Both the position numbers and the translations under genes were made by a program. A stretch of DNA of 64,000 nt from Lineus longissimus. Taxonomy: Eukaryota; Nemertea; Pilidiophora; Heteronemertea; Lineidae. Numbering within the stretch: position 1 is the stretch's first letter; every line of letters begins with the position of its first letter. This document shows, piece after piece, positions 1 through 12,055 of the stretch. The notes beneath the pieces are model-generated. The model had not been told where the DNA came from. It saw only the letters and a program-made list of their open reading frames with translations, and searched no databases. Where the stretch lies: assembly GCF_910592395.1 (NCBI RefSeq), contig NC_088310.1, positions 21,459,501 to 21,523,500 of the forward strand, given 5' to 3'.

Positions 1-161
1 AATTTGCTCTAAAAAAACAAGTTAATTAATGTCTTGAAATTATCAGTGAATAGACTATGAAAACACACCTCGTACGTTATTATGTATGAAAAATCAATGA
101 GATTAGACTGAAAAATCTGTAATGCTCATCATTGACTTTGAATTTGCCCTCTGTGTTTCAG

Positions 162-3100
162 ACTTGCCCTGGACCAGAAGACCACATTTGGTTGTACCAT
201 TGAGAACTTCAACAAGTGCACCATTGAGAGCGCTGAGATGAACCCGAATATTGTCATGAGAAATGTAAGTTTGGCTTAGTCTTCCAAGCACCTATAAATG
301 TACTTCTTTAAATGTAAAACATTTGTTGCAAATAGACGAAGAAAAGTACCTAATAGAAAGCTATGTCTGATCTATCTCCCCAATATCAAATAAATGACAC
401 CATGACACAGATGTCAATCAGATGTCCATTGCACTTGCTAGTATGATTTTTTAAATGCATCTCATACTTTAATCGCCATCGTTTCACTTGCCAGGTTCGT
501 CAGTTCATGTCTGGGATCAAGAACTACCTGACCAAGCACGGTGAGGGAGAGCTACAGGACATCATTGAGAGAGAAAGGAATAAGCTCCATGAAGATGAGT
601 TCCTTAACATCGATGCCATCATTGAGGGATCACTCCATAAATGTGTCGTCAAACCACTGAAACAACACATTTATTCTTTGTTTGTCAAACACCATACAAA
701 GTAAGTGGTCGATTTTAAGGAGCATACTGAGCATATTTGGTATTTTTGTAGTATTTTTGAGGTTGCAGTACAAACACGGCCTGCTAAAAGGACGGTTTGT
801 CACCATCATCTACATTTATTTTGCTAACTGTACAGGCAATTCACTATCTCTATGGCAACTCATTGTAGCTGAGGATATTGAAGTCTTTGGGTCATTTGAT
901 CTCATTCATGCCGTGTTTTCATAAATTGCCACTGTCTAACGTGTGCCTTTCCCCTCATCTTCCAGGAATGGAAATCTCGAACTACTTTCATCCAGTATTA
1001 AATTTGCACGGAACAAATCATCAGTGGAGATAGGTCTTAGGGTGCGTTTGTTATTGGTTTGATTTGTATAAAAGCCTAGGCTGATATTGCTACAAGCCTG
1101 GCAGCCTTTGGTCAAGTACCAAAATAGGCCATTACTGGGAAAAAGGCCTTGATTCTCACCTTGCCTACTTGACTTGACTGTGATTAGCATATTTGGGTGT
1201 TACCAATATGGCAGTTGGATGAAGACACTTGGAGGGTTTAGATAAACTATGAAGTGGGCTGTTTCTAGAATTTATCAGAAATCAAAATACCAACAAAGCA
1301 ACAATATAAACCGGTGCATGTAGTTATGTAGATGCAGGTGTGCATTTAAGCACCTCATGTAGTTACTCATCTCATGTTTATTAAGCGTCTTGCCATTTTT
1401 TAGCCTGGTCTGATACCTCCAAGAGGGACCAGTTTAGATGAGATCAAACACTACTTGGATAAGATGCAGAAGGCATATTCTCCACTCAAAAAACTTGAGA
1501 ACCTACTTGGTGCTACGTCTGCCATTTATAATGGGGTGAGTTGGCCTACAGAGGATGCACATGTCATTATAAATCCAAGTACTTGGACTAAGAAATGCAG
1601 TATTTACTTTAAAATCATATTGATTGTGTGCAATACCATCGGAATGACCTTGTTAAGATCCTTCAAGCAATTATCATGGTCTTGTCAATTAGACTTTGAT
1701 TTAAAACATACATGTAGAAGGCAGCGTTGTTCCCACCCCACTCTGTTGCTTTAATCTATGTTCCTTTTCTCAAGGTTGAAGAACAAGGTGCTGATGATAA
1801 ATCAAAAAATTCTGTACCCATGGGAGCAGATGGTAAGTGACATCCCTGGAACTCATCAACATCTTGAGCTATTTTAAATGGATTTCAAAATTCTGATTGG
1901 GAGCACGAGCAAAGGATTGTGTCAGTATCTTTGACAGATCTAAAAGTCTTAACCATTTTTTTATTTTTTGCATGAATTTAAAAGCCTTTCATGTTTTGTT
2001 TTAATCTCTGATTCGGTTTTCTGTTGCAGATTTCCTACCAGTGTTTATTTATGTAATCGTCCAGTGCGGCCTGATCTCAGCTGAAATCGAAGCGGACTAC
2101 ATGTGGGGCTTGCTTCATCCCTCCCTGCTGGCTGGGGAGGGAGGCTACTACCTGACAACACTCAGCAGTGCTGTTCATGTCCTCAAAAACTTCAGTGACG
2201 AGGAGTTGGCAGGAGTTGGAGGAGCCGTAAATCATAGGAAAGCAGTAAGTTGGTTGATGTCACTTTATTGTTTAGTAATTGACATACTTGGAAGTTTGCA
2301 AAGATCTGCTGTAGTGGAGTTTCTTTTGAAGTAGTTATTGGCCAGGAATCTTTGGAATCTACTTGTGTGAGCAAATGGTAACTTTCTTCCAATACTGCTT
2401 GGAATTCAAGAAGACCTGAACATCCTGTTGAGGTTATGCAGAAATGTTGGGAGCAGGGATGTCTCGGCCAACCATAGGACTGACTAAATACAGGAGTCAC
2501 CTCAGCCATGATGTCGAAACCAACAGAGGCTGACCCCATAACTCAGCAAAGTTTGCCACTACACTTCAAGAGGCACTCATCAGGAATTGAATTTGAACAA
2601 TTTCCGAGACAACATTTTCTTTACATTAGATATTGTAATTTTCTGATGTGCTTTTGTTGGGGTTGATAACACTCACAGTCTCTCTTTCAGTCCCGCTGCT
2701 CAAGTCTGAATGACTCCAACATGCAAGGAGTAATGAAGATCCTGATACCAGATGAGAAAGATGATACCATCAGGTCTCAGCCTCTGCCAGTCAGGCCAAA
2801 CATGTCAACTAAGGATGTCTGTAAGTATGTCTCTGGTGCTGTTGGGTACAGTAAACACTGTAAACTAACCATCAAAGATGGTGCAGTACACAGGGCCTTC
2901 TCCTCTCTTTAAAGGAGGCAGAATTGGTACTTTCAATGCAGTGTTTCCCAAGTTTGATTATCATCATCTAATACACCATCCTGCATAAACCACATGTCAA
3001 AATCCGTGCCTCAGCCAGACCAGCACTTTATAGCAAATTCAGTTAATTTTCGAGATGATTGCTAGTTGTTTTACAGTGTCCACATCTCATTTGCAGGTAG

Positions 3101-3604
3101 CCTAATAGCTCACAAGTTTAGAGTGACCAACCCACAAGACTATGGTCTCTACACATTAGTCGACAAGAGTGGTAAGTACATGTTGATTTTGTCTACAGAG
3201 ATATGATATCAATGAATTCAAAAGCTTCGGGTATTATCTAGTTTTCTAGGGGAAACATAAATGATAAAAAGGAAGAAATAAAGGGAAAGCATCAGTGACA
3301 TGGTGGTAAGAGCACCAGGCTCATAATCAGGAGGATGTTGGTTCGACTCTTTGATCTTTGATTTACCCTAAAATTCATCAATTTTTCAGAAATCAAGCTG
3401 CAGGATGCTGAATGTCCCCAGGTTGTGAAGTCCGACTACTCAGCTGTCGGAATGGAATGTCGCTTCGCCTACAAAAGAAATGATGCAGCATTTGCTTGGC
3501 CGCCCATGTCGCTTAGTCACTTGCCTGAACCTTTCAGCAGTGAAGGATACAACTACAGCAAACGGTCAACTAGTCTGTCACACATACGAACTGGACTAGA
3601 ATGA
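162..3604 (+). CDS. RIN-like Ras/Rab interactor, C-terminal part (VPS9 + RA domains), 5' partial
   Basis: Rab5-family guanine nucleotide exchange factor of the RIN (Ras and Rab interactor) type, which acts on early endosomes downstream of Ras. Nine exons are visible: 162-264, 495-700, 966-1041, 1404-1535, 1775-1832, 2030-2244, 2691-2820, 3097-3171 and 3390-3604. All have GT/AG borders and compatible phases, giving about 402 aa. The first exons hold the RIN-homology helical region (VRQFMSGIKNYLTKHGEGEL, DEFLNIDAI). The VPS9 core follows (ADDFLPVFIYVIVQCGL, then GGYYLTTLSSA); its Asp and Tyr/Thr fit the VPS9 catalytic residues. A Ras-association domain comes next (VMKILIPDEKDDTIRSQPLP, KFRVTNPQDYGLYTLVDKSG). 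The first exon starts in mid-codon, so upstream exons with SH2 and proline-rich parts lie outside the window. I cannot choose among RIN1/2/3. Confidence 0.9.
3289..3360 (+). repeat. tRNA-Met-like relic or SINE head in an intron
   Basis: The segment has an A-box-like part (TGGTGGTAAGAGCA), a CTCATAA anticodon-loop-like word as in tRNA-Met(CAU), and a B-box-like part (GGTTCGACTCT) at tRNA spacing. The acceptor arms do not pair properly, so it is more likely a decayed tRNA copy or tRNA-derived SINE head than a working tRNA. It sits in the last intron of the RIN-like gene. Confidence 0.4.
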
Positions 3605-4710
3605 GAGACAATACCATGCTTATCGCCTCACAGCATATATGAGGACTTAGTATGAGGCCTTTCCTATTCTATCGAACTCACTCTGGAGAATCAGTTCCCC
3701 AACTGAGAGATAATCTTATCTTTAAACCTGTCGACTTGCTGAGCATCAGTCTCCCCAGATAGTGCCTGGGAAAATAATACGTGCATCACAAGAAAAATAC
3801 CCAAAATGTGCACATAAGGATAGATTTGCTGCAACACAGTTTTGTCTACATTATCGTGAAACTTTTTCCTGTCCCAGGGCAGGCATGCTCGGCAAATTGC
3901 AAGACCTGCCTGATTCTCAGAGAGCTGTCAATGAATGTTATTCTCAGCAAGCTGGGAATAGATTCTCCAGGCCAGAAGGAACTGTTATCAGATATCTATG
4001 GATAGGCATGAACCATTTTGAATCATCAGATTTTCAGTTTAAAAGAGTGTCCAGATTTCATAGTTCTCTTTGATAATTCTTTGGAATTCAACATTGTTAT
4101 TCATATACTGTCATCTTAGAATTGTATTATTTTCATAAAAAATCAAAATGTACAGAAAGAGTTTGATATGGCCTGTTGTCAAGGACCATATAGAACCAAG
4201 TTTGCTGTATTGGAGTGATCAGAGGAAGAGTTCGGACATTTCAACGCTTTCAATGAATTGTTATGATCTGTAAATATTAGGCCCACGCTGTGGCCCTGAG
4301 AGCGTAAAAGAATGTAGTGAGAGTGTACTATTAACCATATTGACGGTGCTCTACGGTGCGTCTCAAAAATGCCAGGATTGCAGATCTTGACTTTCTGTGG
4401 TGAACACTGTGTATTTTTGGTGCTGTTCTTGAAAGTGAAGAGTAAAGTCTAAGTGCTGTAAATTATGGAATATCTGCTATTTTATCATGTGCCCTTTAAG
4501 TTTAGTAAGCTGCCTAAGTGATATTTAAGGAATTGAAACTGAACTGGAGGTGTTGGTTGTTTCCCCAAACACTGCAAGGGTGGAGCTTAATGTAGACCAA
4601 AACTGAGTCGCATTGCTGAGATTTGGGCGAAATGGCAGCTCTATCTGAGCAGTAATTTGGTTCAGACTTTCCGAATAAAACAAGTTTTTATAAATATTCC
4701 TCGTCATCTA
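3605..4710 (+). other. 3' UTR of the RIN-like gene with poly(A) signal
   Basis: The stretch after the stop codon has no supported coding exon. An AATAAA at 4674-4679 in an AT-rich context is the best candidate poly(A) signal, giving a 3' UTR of about 1.1 kb. Short open frames here look like chance. Confidence 0.5.
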
Positions 4711-6137
4711 TTATGATTCATTGTGACAAATGATGCTTATATTTAAATCATGCTATGGATTTGGGGGGCAAAGTTGTCAATCAATTAACAAAATTACCAA
4801 TCAATCATGAATTTGCAAAATTGTGCATTAAGCCAAGATGTCACCAAAATGTAAAAGGAGTGCTTATTATTACTACCTGGAAATGAATGATTAGAAAGAA
4901 AGCATGATTAGAAAGAAGAAAATATGATTAGACAAGACAAAGCAGGTTCGAGTCCTCTTTGAATCCTAGATGTTGTTTGGGGGACAGACAACAGCTAGCT
5001 TCAAAAGAGAACTCCAACCCTCACCTGTATACACATTTACACTTTCACTCTTTATTATCGTTAAAAAGAGATTGGTTCGGGTTGGACTCCCTAAATCTCT
5101 GTTTATTGAGGGGTGCCTATAGGGGGTGTTGTCTAAGGCCTATGAATGTGTATACAGGATTTAAAGGCCTAAATACTTATCCATGGTCTTCACCTGAAAT
5201 ACTGAAAGAGCAGGCATTCAAAGTACAAGAAAGTGCATGAATCCAAGAGTTTTTTAGTGCTTGAATACCAAGTCTTATCGAGAACAGAGTTCTGTCCATC
5301 TTTAATAGGACAAAGGCAATGATTTGGTCTTCTTGGATGTCCCATCCTTCCTTCATGATCAAGTCGCTCCTTCCTCCTGTTCACAGCCATGTTGTCCTGT
5401 TGCTCAGATACACCCTCCATCCTGGTAGTAAAGACGAAGTACACAAAATACAGTTCCATCAAGAAAAGTCTGGCATCCTCAGCATCACATTTCAAAGTTC
5501 AGATTCCCATCTTGTTTTGTCATCAACAGTTTGGATTTCCAGGCAGTCCAGTCCCTGACATCCATCAGTGTCATCATCACCTTGCCTATTGAATTTCCTC
5601 AGAAACCTCTGGGGTGTCCAGTGCATCCATTTCCACACCTCCGGTCATGGTCACCTCCCCTTATCTCTTGTCTCTGATGGCCCACACAGCTTCTTGGAGA
5701 GCACCTGAATGCTAGTTGTTCGTGCAAGAATATAAAATAACTCATACTCACAAAATTCCTGTTTCATCAGTAGGGCAGACTCTCAAACCAAAGAAAAATG
5801 CTTCCACAATTTGGAAACATAATTTTTTAAGAGAATTTCTTTCAAAGGGCTTGGCTTACCCGCTTGGTGACTGAAAATTTCAAAATTCTTCCTAACTTCT
5901 GAGATATGGCGTCTTGATATTCTTTCAAATCATCGCAAAGCACATACCCCAGAAATCACGAGCAATTCCAAAATTACAGTAACTAAGCATTCACTAACAA
6001 AATTGATTGATTCCTTCTGATTCTTAAAAAGATTATAAAAAAATATTTCTAGAAGTACATGTATAGGCAGATCCATGGGTCAAAGCCAAGCCTTTATATT
6101 TTATGTCCCCCAGTTAGCCCACAAAAAGTGTCGAAAT
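4711..6137. other. Intergenic, no supported gene
   Basis: No recognisable protein. Around 5190-5560 the minus strand has overlapping open frames of 60-100 codons with no family similarity that I see. If the weak minus-strand transcript at 6138-7424 is real, they could be its 3' UTR. A lone B-box-like word occurs near 4946. Confidence 0.4.
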
Positions 6138-7424
6138 TCATTTGTACCACCAGTTCAGCCATGCCCCACTGGAGCCAATTCTTTCACCTGAAGCGTGAAT
6201 CTGAAAGAAAAAAGGAAGAGAAACAATAAATAAACCCTCAGGACATCAAAACAAGCAACAAGATTTTGGGAGTCATTCAAGATCTAAAAGTATATCATGT
6301 GTTTTGTGTCACCCAGTAGTGGTGCCAGAAACTGAAATTATTGTGGACAGTTATTCATCAGCCTCAAGGATGCTAATTGAGGCCATCAAAATGATACCAG
6401 GAATGCAATGAGAGAGTTTTAAAACAATCAACCAAGTTTTGGGACAGAGTTACCAAAGTTCGAAAGTATGTAATGTTTTTTGTGTCACTTAGTAGTAGCT
6501 GTGAAAATAGATTTGAGAGAATCATCATCTCAATACTTTTACACCATAGTTTGGTTTCTCTCTTTTTAAAGAAGGGTAAGTGACATTAGGCCCTGCCAGT
6601 CCCATGAGACCGATTATTTAGAATTTCCCAAGTCAGCTACAGTGGCTAACCACCTAATACCTTTTGACAAATTGTTAGAGAATACAAAATGTCCCCCAAA
6701 GTTTTCATCAACTTATGAATCAATATAATGATACTTTCCCTGAAACAGCTCCAACACCAGGTCATCCATCAAAATTAATCAATTTAGTGATGCGTACTGT
6801 TTACGTAAACGTTCACGTTGAAAAACTAAATCTCACTAGTGCTCTTGATTATTCATAAGGAGCGGCACGGGCGGCGACCCCGTAGTAAAAATTTGCATAC
6901 CGCACGTCTTCTGCATCCCACGAGCAGACGCTCAATTCATCGCGGCGAAAAGTTACGTTTTCAAGTTTTCTGATCATTTTCAAACCGATCCACCAGCAAG
7001 ATCAGTTTGATTGTATCATAATTCGATAAACAATCAACATGAATTAAACCCTGACAAACTAGAATTTGTTTTCATGATCAGATTCAGCGACGAAATGAAA
7101 CAATGTATCTCGGCGTGCATGTATCCGCCCCTCGGGACATTTTCTTTTCTGACATTTTGATGGGGATTTTGGGTGAAAACTTTCCCAAAAAACTTTACTT
7201 GGTTAAGCTGTTGGTTACTCTAAGGTTAAACTAACTTCTGAAGACTAAAACCTATCTAGACCGTGAAAAAAGAAACAAAATTATCAAAATGGAAAGGGAC
7301 AACTCACCTGCACATCCGGCCAGGTCGCGGACTTCCAGTGAAATGAATTGAGGGAACCGGCAACCTCGTGCGGAGGGATTTTTCCAGCTATCTCCGCAGA
7401 GTGTGTCAAAGGATGCAAGCTCAT
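6138..7424 (-). CDS. Possible small two-exon gene, unrecognised (59 aa)
   Basis: Two minus-strand exons are suggested: coding 7424-7308 (ATG at 7424, ends ...TWPDVQ, good GTGAGT donor) and 6200-6138 (TTTCTTTCAG acceptor, ends ...GAWLNWWYK then TGA). They join in frame to a 59-residue product. An in-frame stop lies upstream of the ATG, and a short upstream ORF is possible. I recognise no family, and no repeated or catalytic motif is present. The splice signals are good but the coding evidence is weak; a non-coding transcript or chance is equally possible. Confidence 0.2.
6258..6506 (+). repeat. Diverged ~172-bp tandem duplication
   Basis: A block starting near 6258 (TTTTGGGAG ... TTTTGTGTCACCCAGTAGT) recurs near 6430 (TTTTGGGAC ... 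TTTTTGTGTCACTTAGTAGT). The two are about 172 bp apart and share order and spacing, with many substitutions. It lies in the intron of the putative minus-strand transcript. No function is evident. Confidence 0.5.
6799..6810. promoter_or_regulatory. Perfect 12-bp palindrome with TTACGTAA bZIP-type site
   Basis: GTTTACGTAAAC is a perfect palindrome whose core TTACGTAA fits PAR/C-EBP-type bZIP sites. It is next to a locally CpG-rich patch (6790-6970), unusual for this AT-rich spacer. No transcript start is proven. Confidence 0.25.
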
Positions 7425-9519
7425 TGGAGCGAGGATGCAGGGGCCCTTGAAACCAGCTCCTTTGGCGCCTATTTGCGGTCAGACAGTGCTGCAGACACTA
7501 GCACTGATTTGACACGTGCCAGTTTTTTTGAGCAGGAGCGTCCCATGATTTCAAGCCCAGACCGTTTGATACTCGAAAACCTCGAATACAAGGTCTGAGG
7601 CTCCGCACCCATTCATTACAATGGAGGAGGGATTGTCAAGTTTCGCATTGTTCTGTCAGCCAATGACGCTGATCTTGACTGACAATCGAAGTGATATGCC
7701 GGGTCTCTTTAATCAGAAGAAATGAACCTACTATAACTAGTGATGTTGATTTCGTTTCACTGTCAATGTCTGCCAAGATCAGACCGTGATTATAACACAT
7801 GCGACTCCATTGGCCCATGCCATTGGTAAAAAAATAATACCTGACTTATTGGTCCATCCCCATTCAAAACCATTGCCATGAATTGGGGCGAAGCCTCAGA
7901 TCTGGTACTCGAAGTTTTAGAGTATCTGTTTTGGGTAGGAGCAAAAGCTGTCTTTATACTCAGCCACGTGCCGACACAGGTCGACCGTTCTACAAAAAAA
8001 CAACGTAAAGCAGCTTTCGCCGAAGGATGAGAAATGGAGGGATGACTGAGAAAGGAAAATGGCGTTTTCGCACTGGAGACAGACAATTCGTATTACCAGT
8101 ATAATAAATCCTGTGATCGTTCTATTTAATCGTGTAGTGTGATGGAACAATCACCCTGTCGAAACTCGTGCAATTATTAACTATTCACATTTTTAAAATT
8201 TTATTGTTAAATTTCATGGCAATAAGTCGACAGACTTTAACTATGAAGACACTTGCATTTGGATCAGCTGCTGCAGGTGCAAACTCACACAGAGCCGAAA
8301 TTTAAAAAAAATCAGCGATGTAAGGAACGAAATCAGTGCCTCTAGTGTCAAGATTGTTGCAGGTTCGCCCTTTAAATTTGTTCTGTTGTCTTGGTGTGGG
8401 CTTTTAAAGGTATACCTTACCGCCCACACTAAACTGTCAGTGTATATTACTTGTATGCATGTCATTGTACAATACATTGAAGAGCAAATGAATAAATGAA
8501 AATAAATAAGTTTCAATGGATCCTCCTCCTTTTCGTTGGTGTGACATTGCCCTATCCTAACTGGACGGACTTGAGATCACCGAAATATTCTGTCATGAGG
8601 GGACATTTGTAATCTCAATTCTGACATCTGCCTTAGGGTTGTGAAATTGCCCTATTCTGGAAACTTTTTAGATATAAACGCTCACATCTACTCTATCTAT
8701 TCTTCCAATGGCAGGATCCTTTTAGTCCTGGCTGTGACGACTTCTCCATGTCCAGTCTTTGTGCCTCTACATAGTTAGATCTGTATTGTATTCTTGATAC
8801 CATGAAAACTTAAATGCGTCTGAGCTCGCATTATCCATTTTTGCTTAGGCTTATATATTGCTACATGTATGCATATATAGGCTATCTTTACGAAACAAAG
8901 TTTATTTTGATAGGATCACAATGCTGTACAAATCAAACACCATTTTAGGGCTTAGTTTCACTTAGCTTAGGCTTGGTAGGTTTCGTGTCACAAGCTAAAA
9001 CATTATTGCTACTCTAATGCGGATACCACTACGTTCTCTGTTACATATATGCAGCCCATAGTTAAGGACCGAGTCTCCCATTCTTGATCCCAAGGACCGA
9101 TACTCCAATCATGTCTAGTCCGTCTTGACAGTAGGCTGTAAAATGAATTGGTAAGTTTAGTTGATACACCTCTTCACTTATTCATTTCAGCGTTCCGTTA
9201 AGTTTCTCATCAGTTCCAACGAATTGCTCAGTCTTGGGGGGCTTTAGTCTGGTTACTCTTAGGTGGCGGGCATAAAGTGATCCCCCATCGGTGTTGCATT
9301 TTTTAATTGTTCCCCATATCTAAGTGTTCCAATAGACTTTTCGAGCGCGCCCATGACGTTTCAGAAGTGGAGAACACTGAGAAAGTCTAGGTATATCATT
9401 CTTGTTTTCGAGCGTTCCCAAGGCAATGAGCAGAACACCAGTAACAGAAACACTCAAAGGTATGCGCCGGCAATTTGTTTCGTTCTATTCGCAAGGAGAC
9501 ACGACACGAAGAACCGGTC
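7425..9519. other. Intergenic spacer, no supported gene
   Basis: Several open frames of 60-98 codons lie on both strands (for example around 7640-8150 on the minus strand), without family similarity, splice logic or repeated motifs. An AATAAA-rich stretch lies near 8490-8510. The last part probably holds the promoter or 5' exon of the sulfotransferase gene. Confidence 0.4.
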
Positions 9520-10921
9520 ATGAAAGCCTGGTCAACTATAATTCCTGGATGGGAGTCCCTTTCATTTCACTGTCAGATTCACCATTCACATCTTAGTTGC
9601 AGGGGTACAGAGGCCCAAAAAACAAGACTATCGAAAACTCTCAAAGCACACACGGGGAGTTTGTTGACCGGTTTCACGCTGCTTGCCGCTTTCATTGTGG
9701 TGGGTGTCTTTGGACTGCGACAATATGTTACGTCTCACCACGTGGTGCAAGCTACGGCCAGTACACTCCGCACGGTAAGTACAACGTATATAATAAGCAC
9801 GCAGGTTAATACGCAACCACTACAAACGACGAACTACAAATTACGAAGGTCTGTCGTGTCATCAAGGTCTTAGCTCATTCATTTACATGACACTCGTAAT
9901 CATCTTCTAGCTGTACGAGGAATCCCTTCCTCGAATACCAGAGTCAGTTGTATGCTCTCGCACACGTTACTGAGTCGATACCTGAATTGCTGTGATGACT
10001 GATTTCTTCCTTCACTGTTTGCAGATTTCGCATCAAACTCAAGCCGAGGTCTTCAAGCAGCGATCGCATAGGATCAGGCAGTCCTGCATCAACATCACCA
10101 GGGAGTTCAAACCTTGGCCGTACCTCTCAAATAGAACGTTCATCCAGGCGTCTTCATTCACAAAACTTTACGTGGATGAGACGCATAAAGTAGTTTACTG
10201 CCGGACTCCTAGTGCCGCGTCCGTCAACATACATCGATGGATGCTGGGTCTCAAAGGGATTAAAAATTCAGCGGGTATAACTGCTTTTGACATGTTTAAC
10301 AGAAAAGGCAAATACTATCGGGTATTTCGCAAAATGAAGTTAAGCAATTATAAAGTTGAAGACATAAGGAGGATATTGAGTAATTACACTAAAGTGATTG
10401 TTGTGAGAAATCCCTTCGAACGTCTCCTGTCTTTGTATCGCGCGACGATTGAAAAAGACCAACTGATGGGGACTAATCGTGTGTTTCAACCTTACCGGGA
10501 GGCAATTCTTCGCCAATATAAGCCGGGTCTGACGGAGGATGTATACAAAAACGGTCTGGGGATCAAGTTCAAGGAATTTCTAAACTTTCTTGCAAATCCT
10601 CGCGATTTTGCGACGCTGCCACCAGAGGTGTCATGGATGAGGTACTACGATTTGTGTCACCCCTGCGTCGTGAATTACGACAGAATCGTCAAGTTTGAGT
10701 CATTTCGAGAGGACATGAGTTATATTTCAAAGGAGCGTGGTGCTGAGAAAGTCCCCGCGACTTTTCTGTCTTCGCCGAAAACCTCCGCAGTTCTGTCCGC
10801 ATATTATAAAGAAATCCCCTACACTGACTTAATCAAACTCAAGAAGGTTTTTACGGTTGACTTCGATATTTTTGGCTACGATTTCAAACAATTTATGAAC
10901 AGAATTATACAATATTTATAA
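9520..10921 (+). CDS. Carbohydrate sulfotransferase, HNK-1/CHST8-14 type
   Basis: Golgi type II membrane enzyme that moves sulfate from PAPS to a sugar chain. Exons 9520-9774 and 10025-10921 give 383 aa. A short cytosolic tail is followed by one membrane segment (about residues 47-66, SLLTGFTLLAAFIVVGVFGL), a stem, and the Sulfotransfer_2 domain. The 3'-phosphate-binding segment is canonical (VVRNPFERLLSLYR, about 211-224). The late motif WMRYYDLCHPCVVNYDRIVK matches the family's LC-PC-YD signature. The 5'-phosphosulfate loop is odd: CRTPSAASVN near residue 147 has Ser where PKVGCTN-type loops have Lys. The start at 9520 is the first in-frame ATG before the membrane segment; an acceptor-like TTGCAG just before 9602 allows a different first exon. 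Acceptor sugar unknown. Confidence 0.8.
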
Positions 10922-11170
10922 AATGAAATGATGTTGCTGATAAAAAATAATATTTTCATCATTTGGAAAGCATGCAGTGTATCGGGGAGAAGTCTGCACG
11001 CTGCGTGCAGTGCCGTACGTGGGTGTGACTAAAGAAGATATCAATCCGCCAAAACCTAATTGCAGACTATATCGGTTACGAAGTTGCCCAGCATTTTCCG
11101 AGTTCAGGTTGAAGATACTTCCATGTGCCAAACACTCATATATTAGTCCTGGTATTCAGAGATCAAAGTA
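10922..11170. other. Sulfotransferase 3' flank
   Basis: AT-rich sequence with AATAAT-like words and no supported gene. The first recognisable 32-bp repeat units begin near 11175. Confidence 0.4.
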
Positions 11171-11174
11171 TTCC

Positions 11175-12055
11175 AAGACAGGGCTACAGGCTATTCAAGG
11201 TCGCTTTAGATCGGGTCGCATCCTACAATTAAAATTAACAGGACCAGCGCCTCAATAAACACTTTAGACAAGGTCACACCCTCCACAAGATGCTTAGACA
11301 TAGTGACATCCTAATCAAAGACACCTTAAACAGCGGTTTGCAAGCTCTGCAAAAACGCTCAAGACAGGGTCTGATCCTCGTCAAAGACGCTTTAAACAGT
11401 GTGTGGTTGGTCACATCTATCGTCGTCTAATTGCTACAACCTCTTCATTGACTCTTTAGACGGAAGCACATCCTATTCAAATACGATTTAGACATGTAAT
11501 AGACCAGGGTCCATCCTATTTAAAGATGCTTTAGGGAGGGTTTCCGGCTCAAACACGCTTGACACATGATATGAATAAAGTCTAGCAAATGCTTTTACTT
11601 CAGTTTTGTACAGAAGGGCCTAGTGTAAATGTACATGGAGTTTTAGATAAAAGCATTGCCTAGTCTTTATTCATATCACCTATTTTGTCAGGGTCGCCGT
11701 CTGTTTAAAATGGCTTTAAAAATGGTAAGACATGCTTCGACAATGTCACATCCTATTTAAAGACGCATTAGATATTGTTACAACCGCTGTAGAGACACCT
11801 TATACGGGGTCACAGTCTTTTTAAAATCGATTTCATCATTGTCACGACCCCTCCAAAAACGCGTTAGGCACGTTAACAGACTAGTCAAAAAAGCTTTAGA
11901 CATGGTCATAACCTCTCCAAATACGTTTTTGGCAGGGTAACATCCTCGTCAACGACGCTTTAGACAGAGTCTCCGCCTCTCCAAAGACGCTTAGACATGA
12001 TCACAGCCTAGTCAATACACCTCAGACAAGACTACATACATTCATCACCTGACAT
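11175..12055 (+). repeat. 32-bp minisatellite, block A
   Basis: Degenerate tandem units of about 32 bp built around AGACGCTTTAGACA followed by GGTCACA and CCTCTTCAAA or TCCTATTCAA. Neighbouring units alternate between an 'ATGGTCACAACC' type and an 'AGGGTCACATCC' type, so the higher-order period is 64 bp. The block is interrupted by a palindromic element at 11566-11681. It precedes the first receptor gene. Confidence 0.85.
11566..11681 (+). mobile_element. Palindromic MITE-like element, copy 1
   Basis: About 116 bp with long terminal inverted repeats: ATGATATGAATAAAG...GCAAATGCTTTTA at the left, and TAAAAGCATTGC...CTTTATTCATATCACC at the right. The centre reads TTTTGTACAGAAGGGCCTAG. Two more copies lie at 13844-13963 and 20580-20699, all inside the 32-bp repeat. 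It codes for nothing. Superfamily unknown. Confidence 0.75.

Noticed and set aside
4940-4970. B-box-like GGTTCGAGTCC
   Set aside because: No A box at proper spacing and no stem pairing, so not a tRNA or SINE head.
5190-5495. 101-codon minus-strand open frame with a CDAEDARLFLMELYFVYFV stretch
   Set aside because: No family recognised; neighbouring frames contain stops and no splice partners were found.
7368-7598. 76-codon plus-strand open frame
   Set aside because: No family similarity and no splice partner; a chance frame in GC-richer DNA opposite the weak minus-strand candidate.
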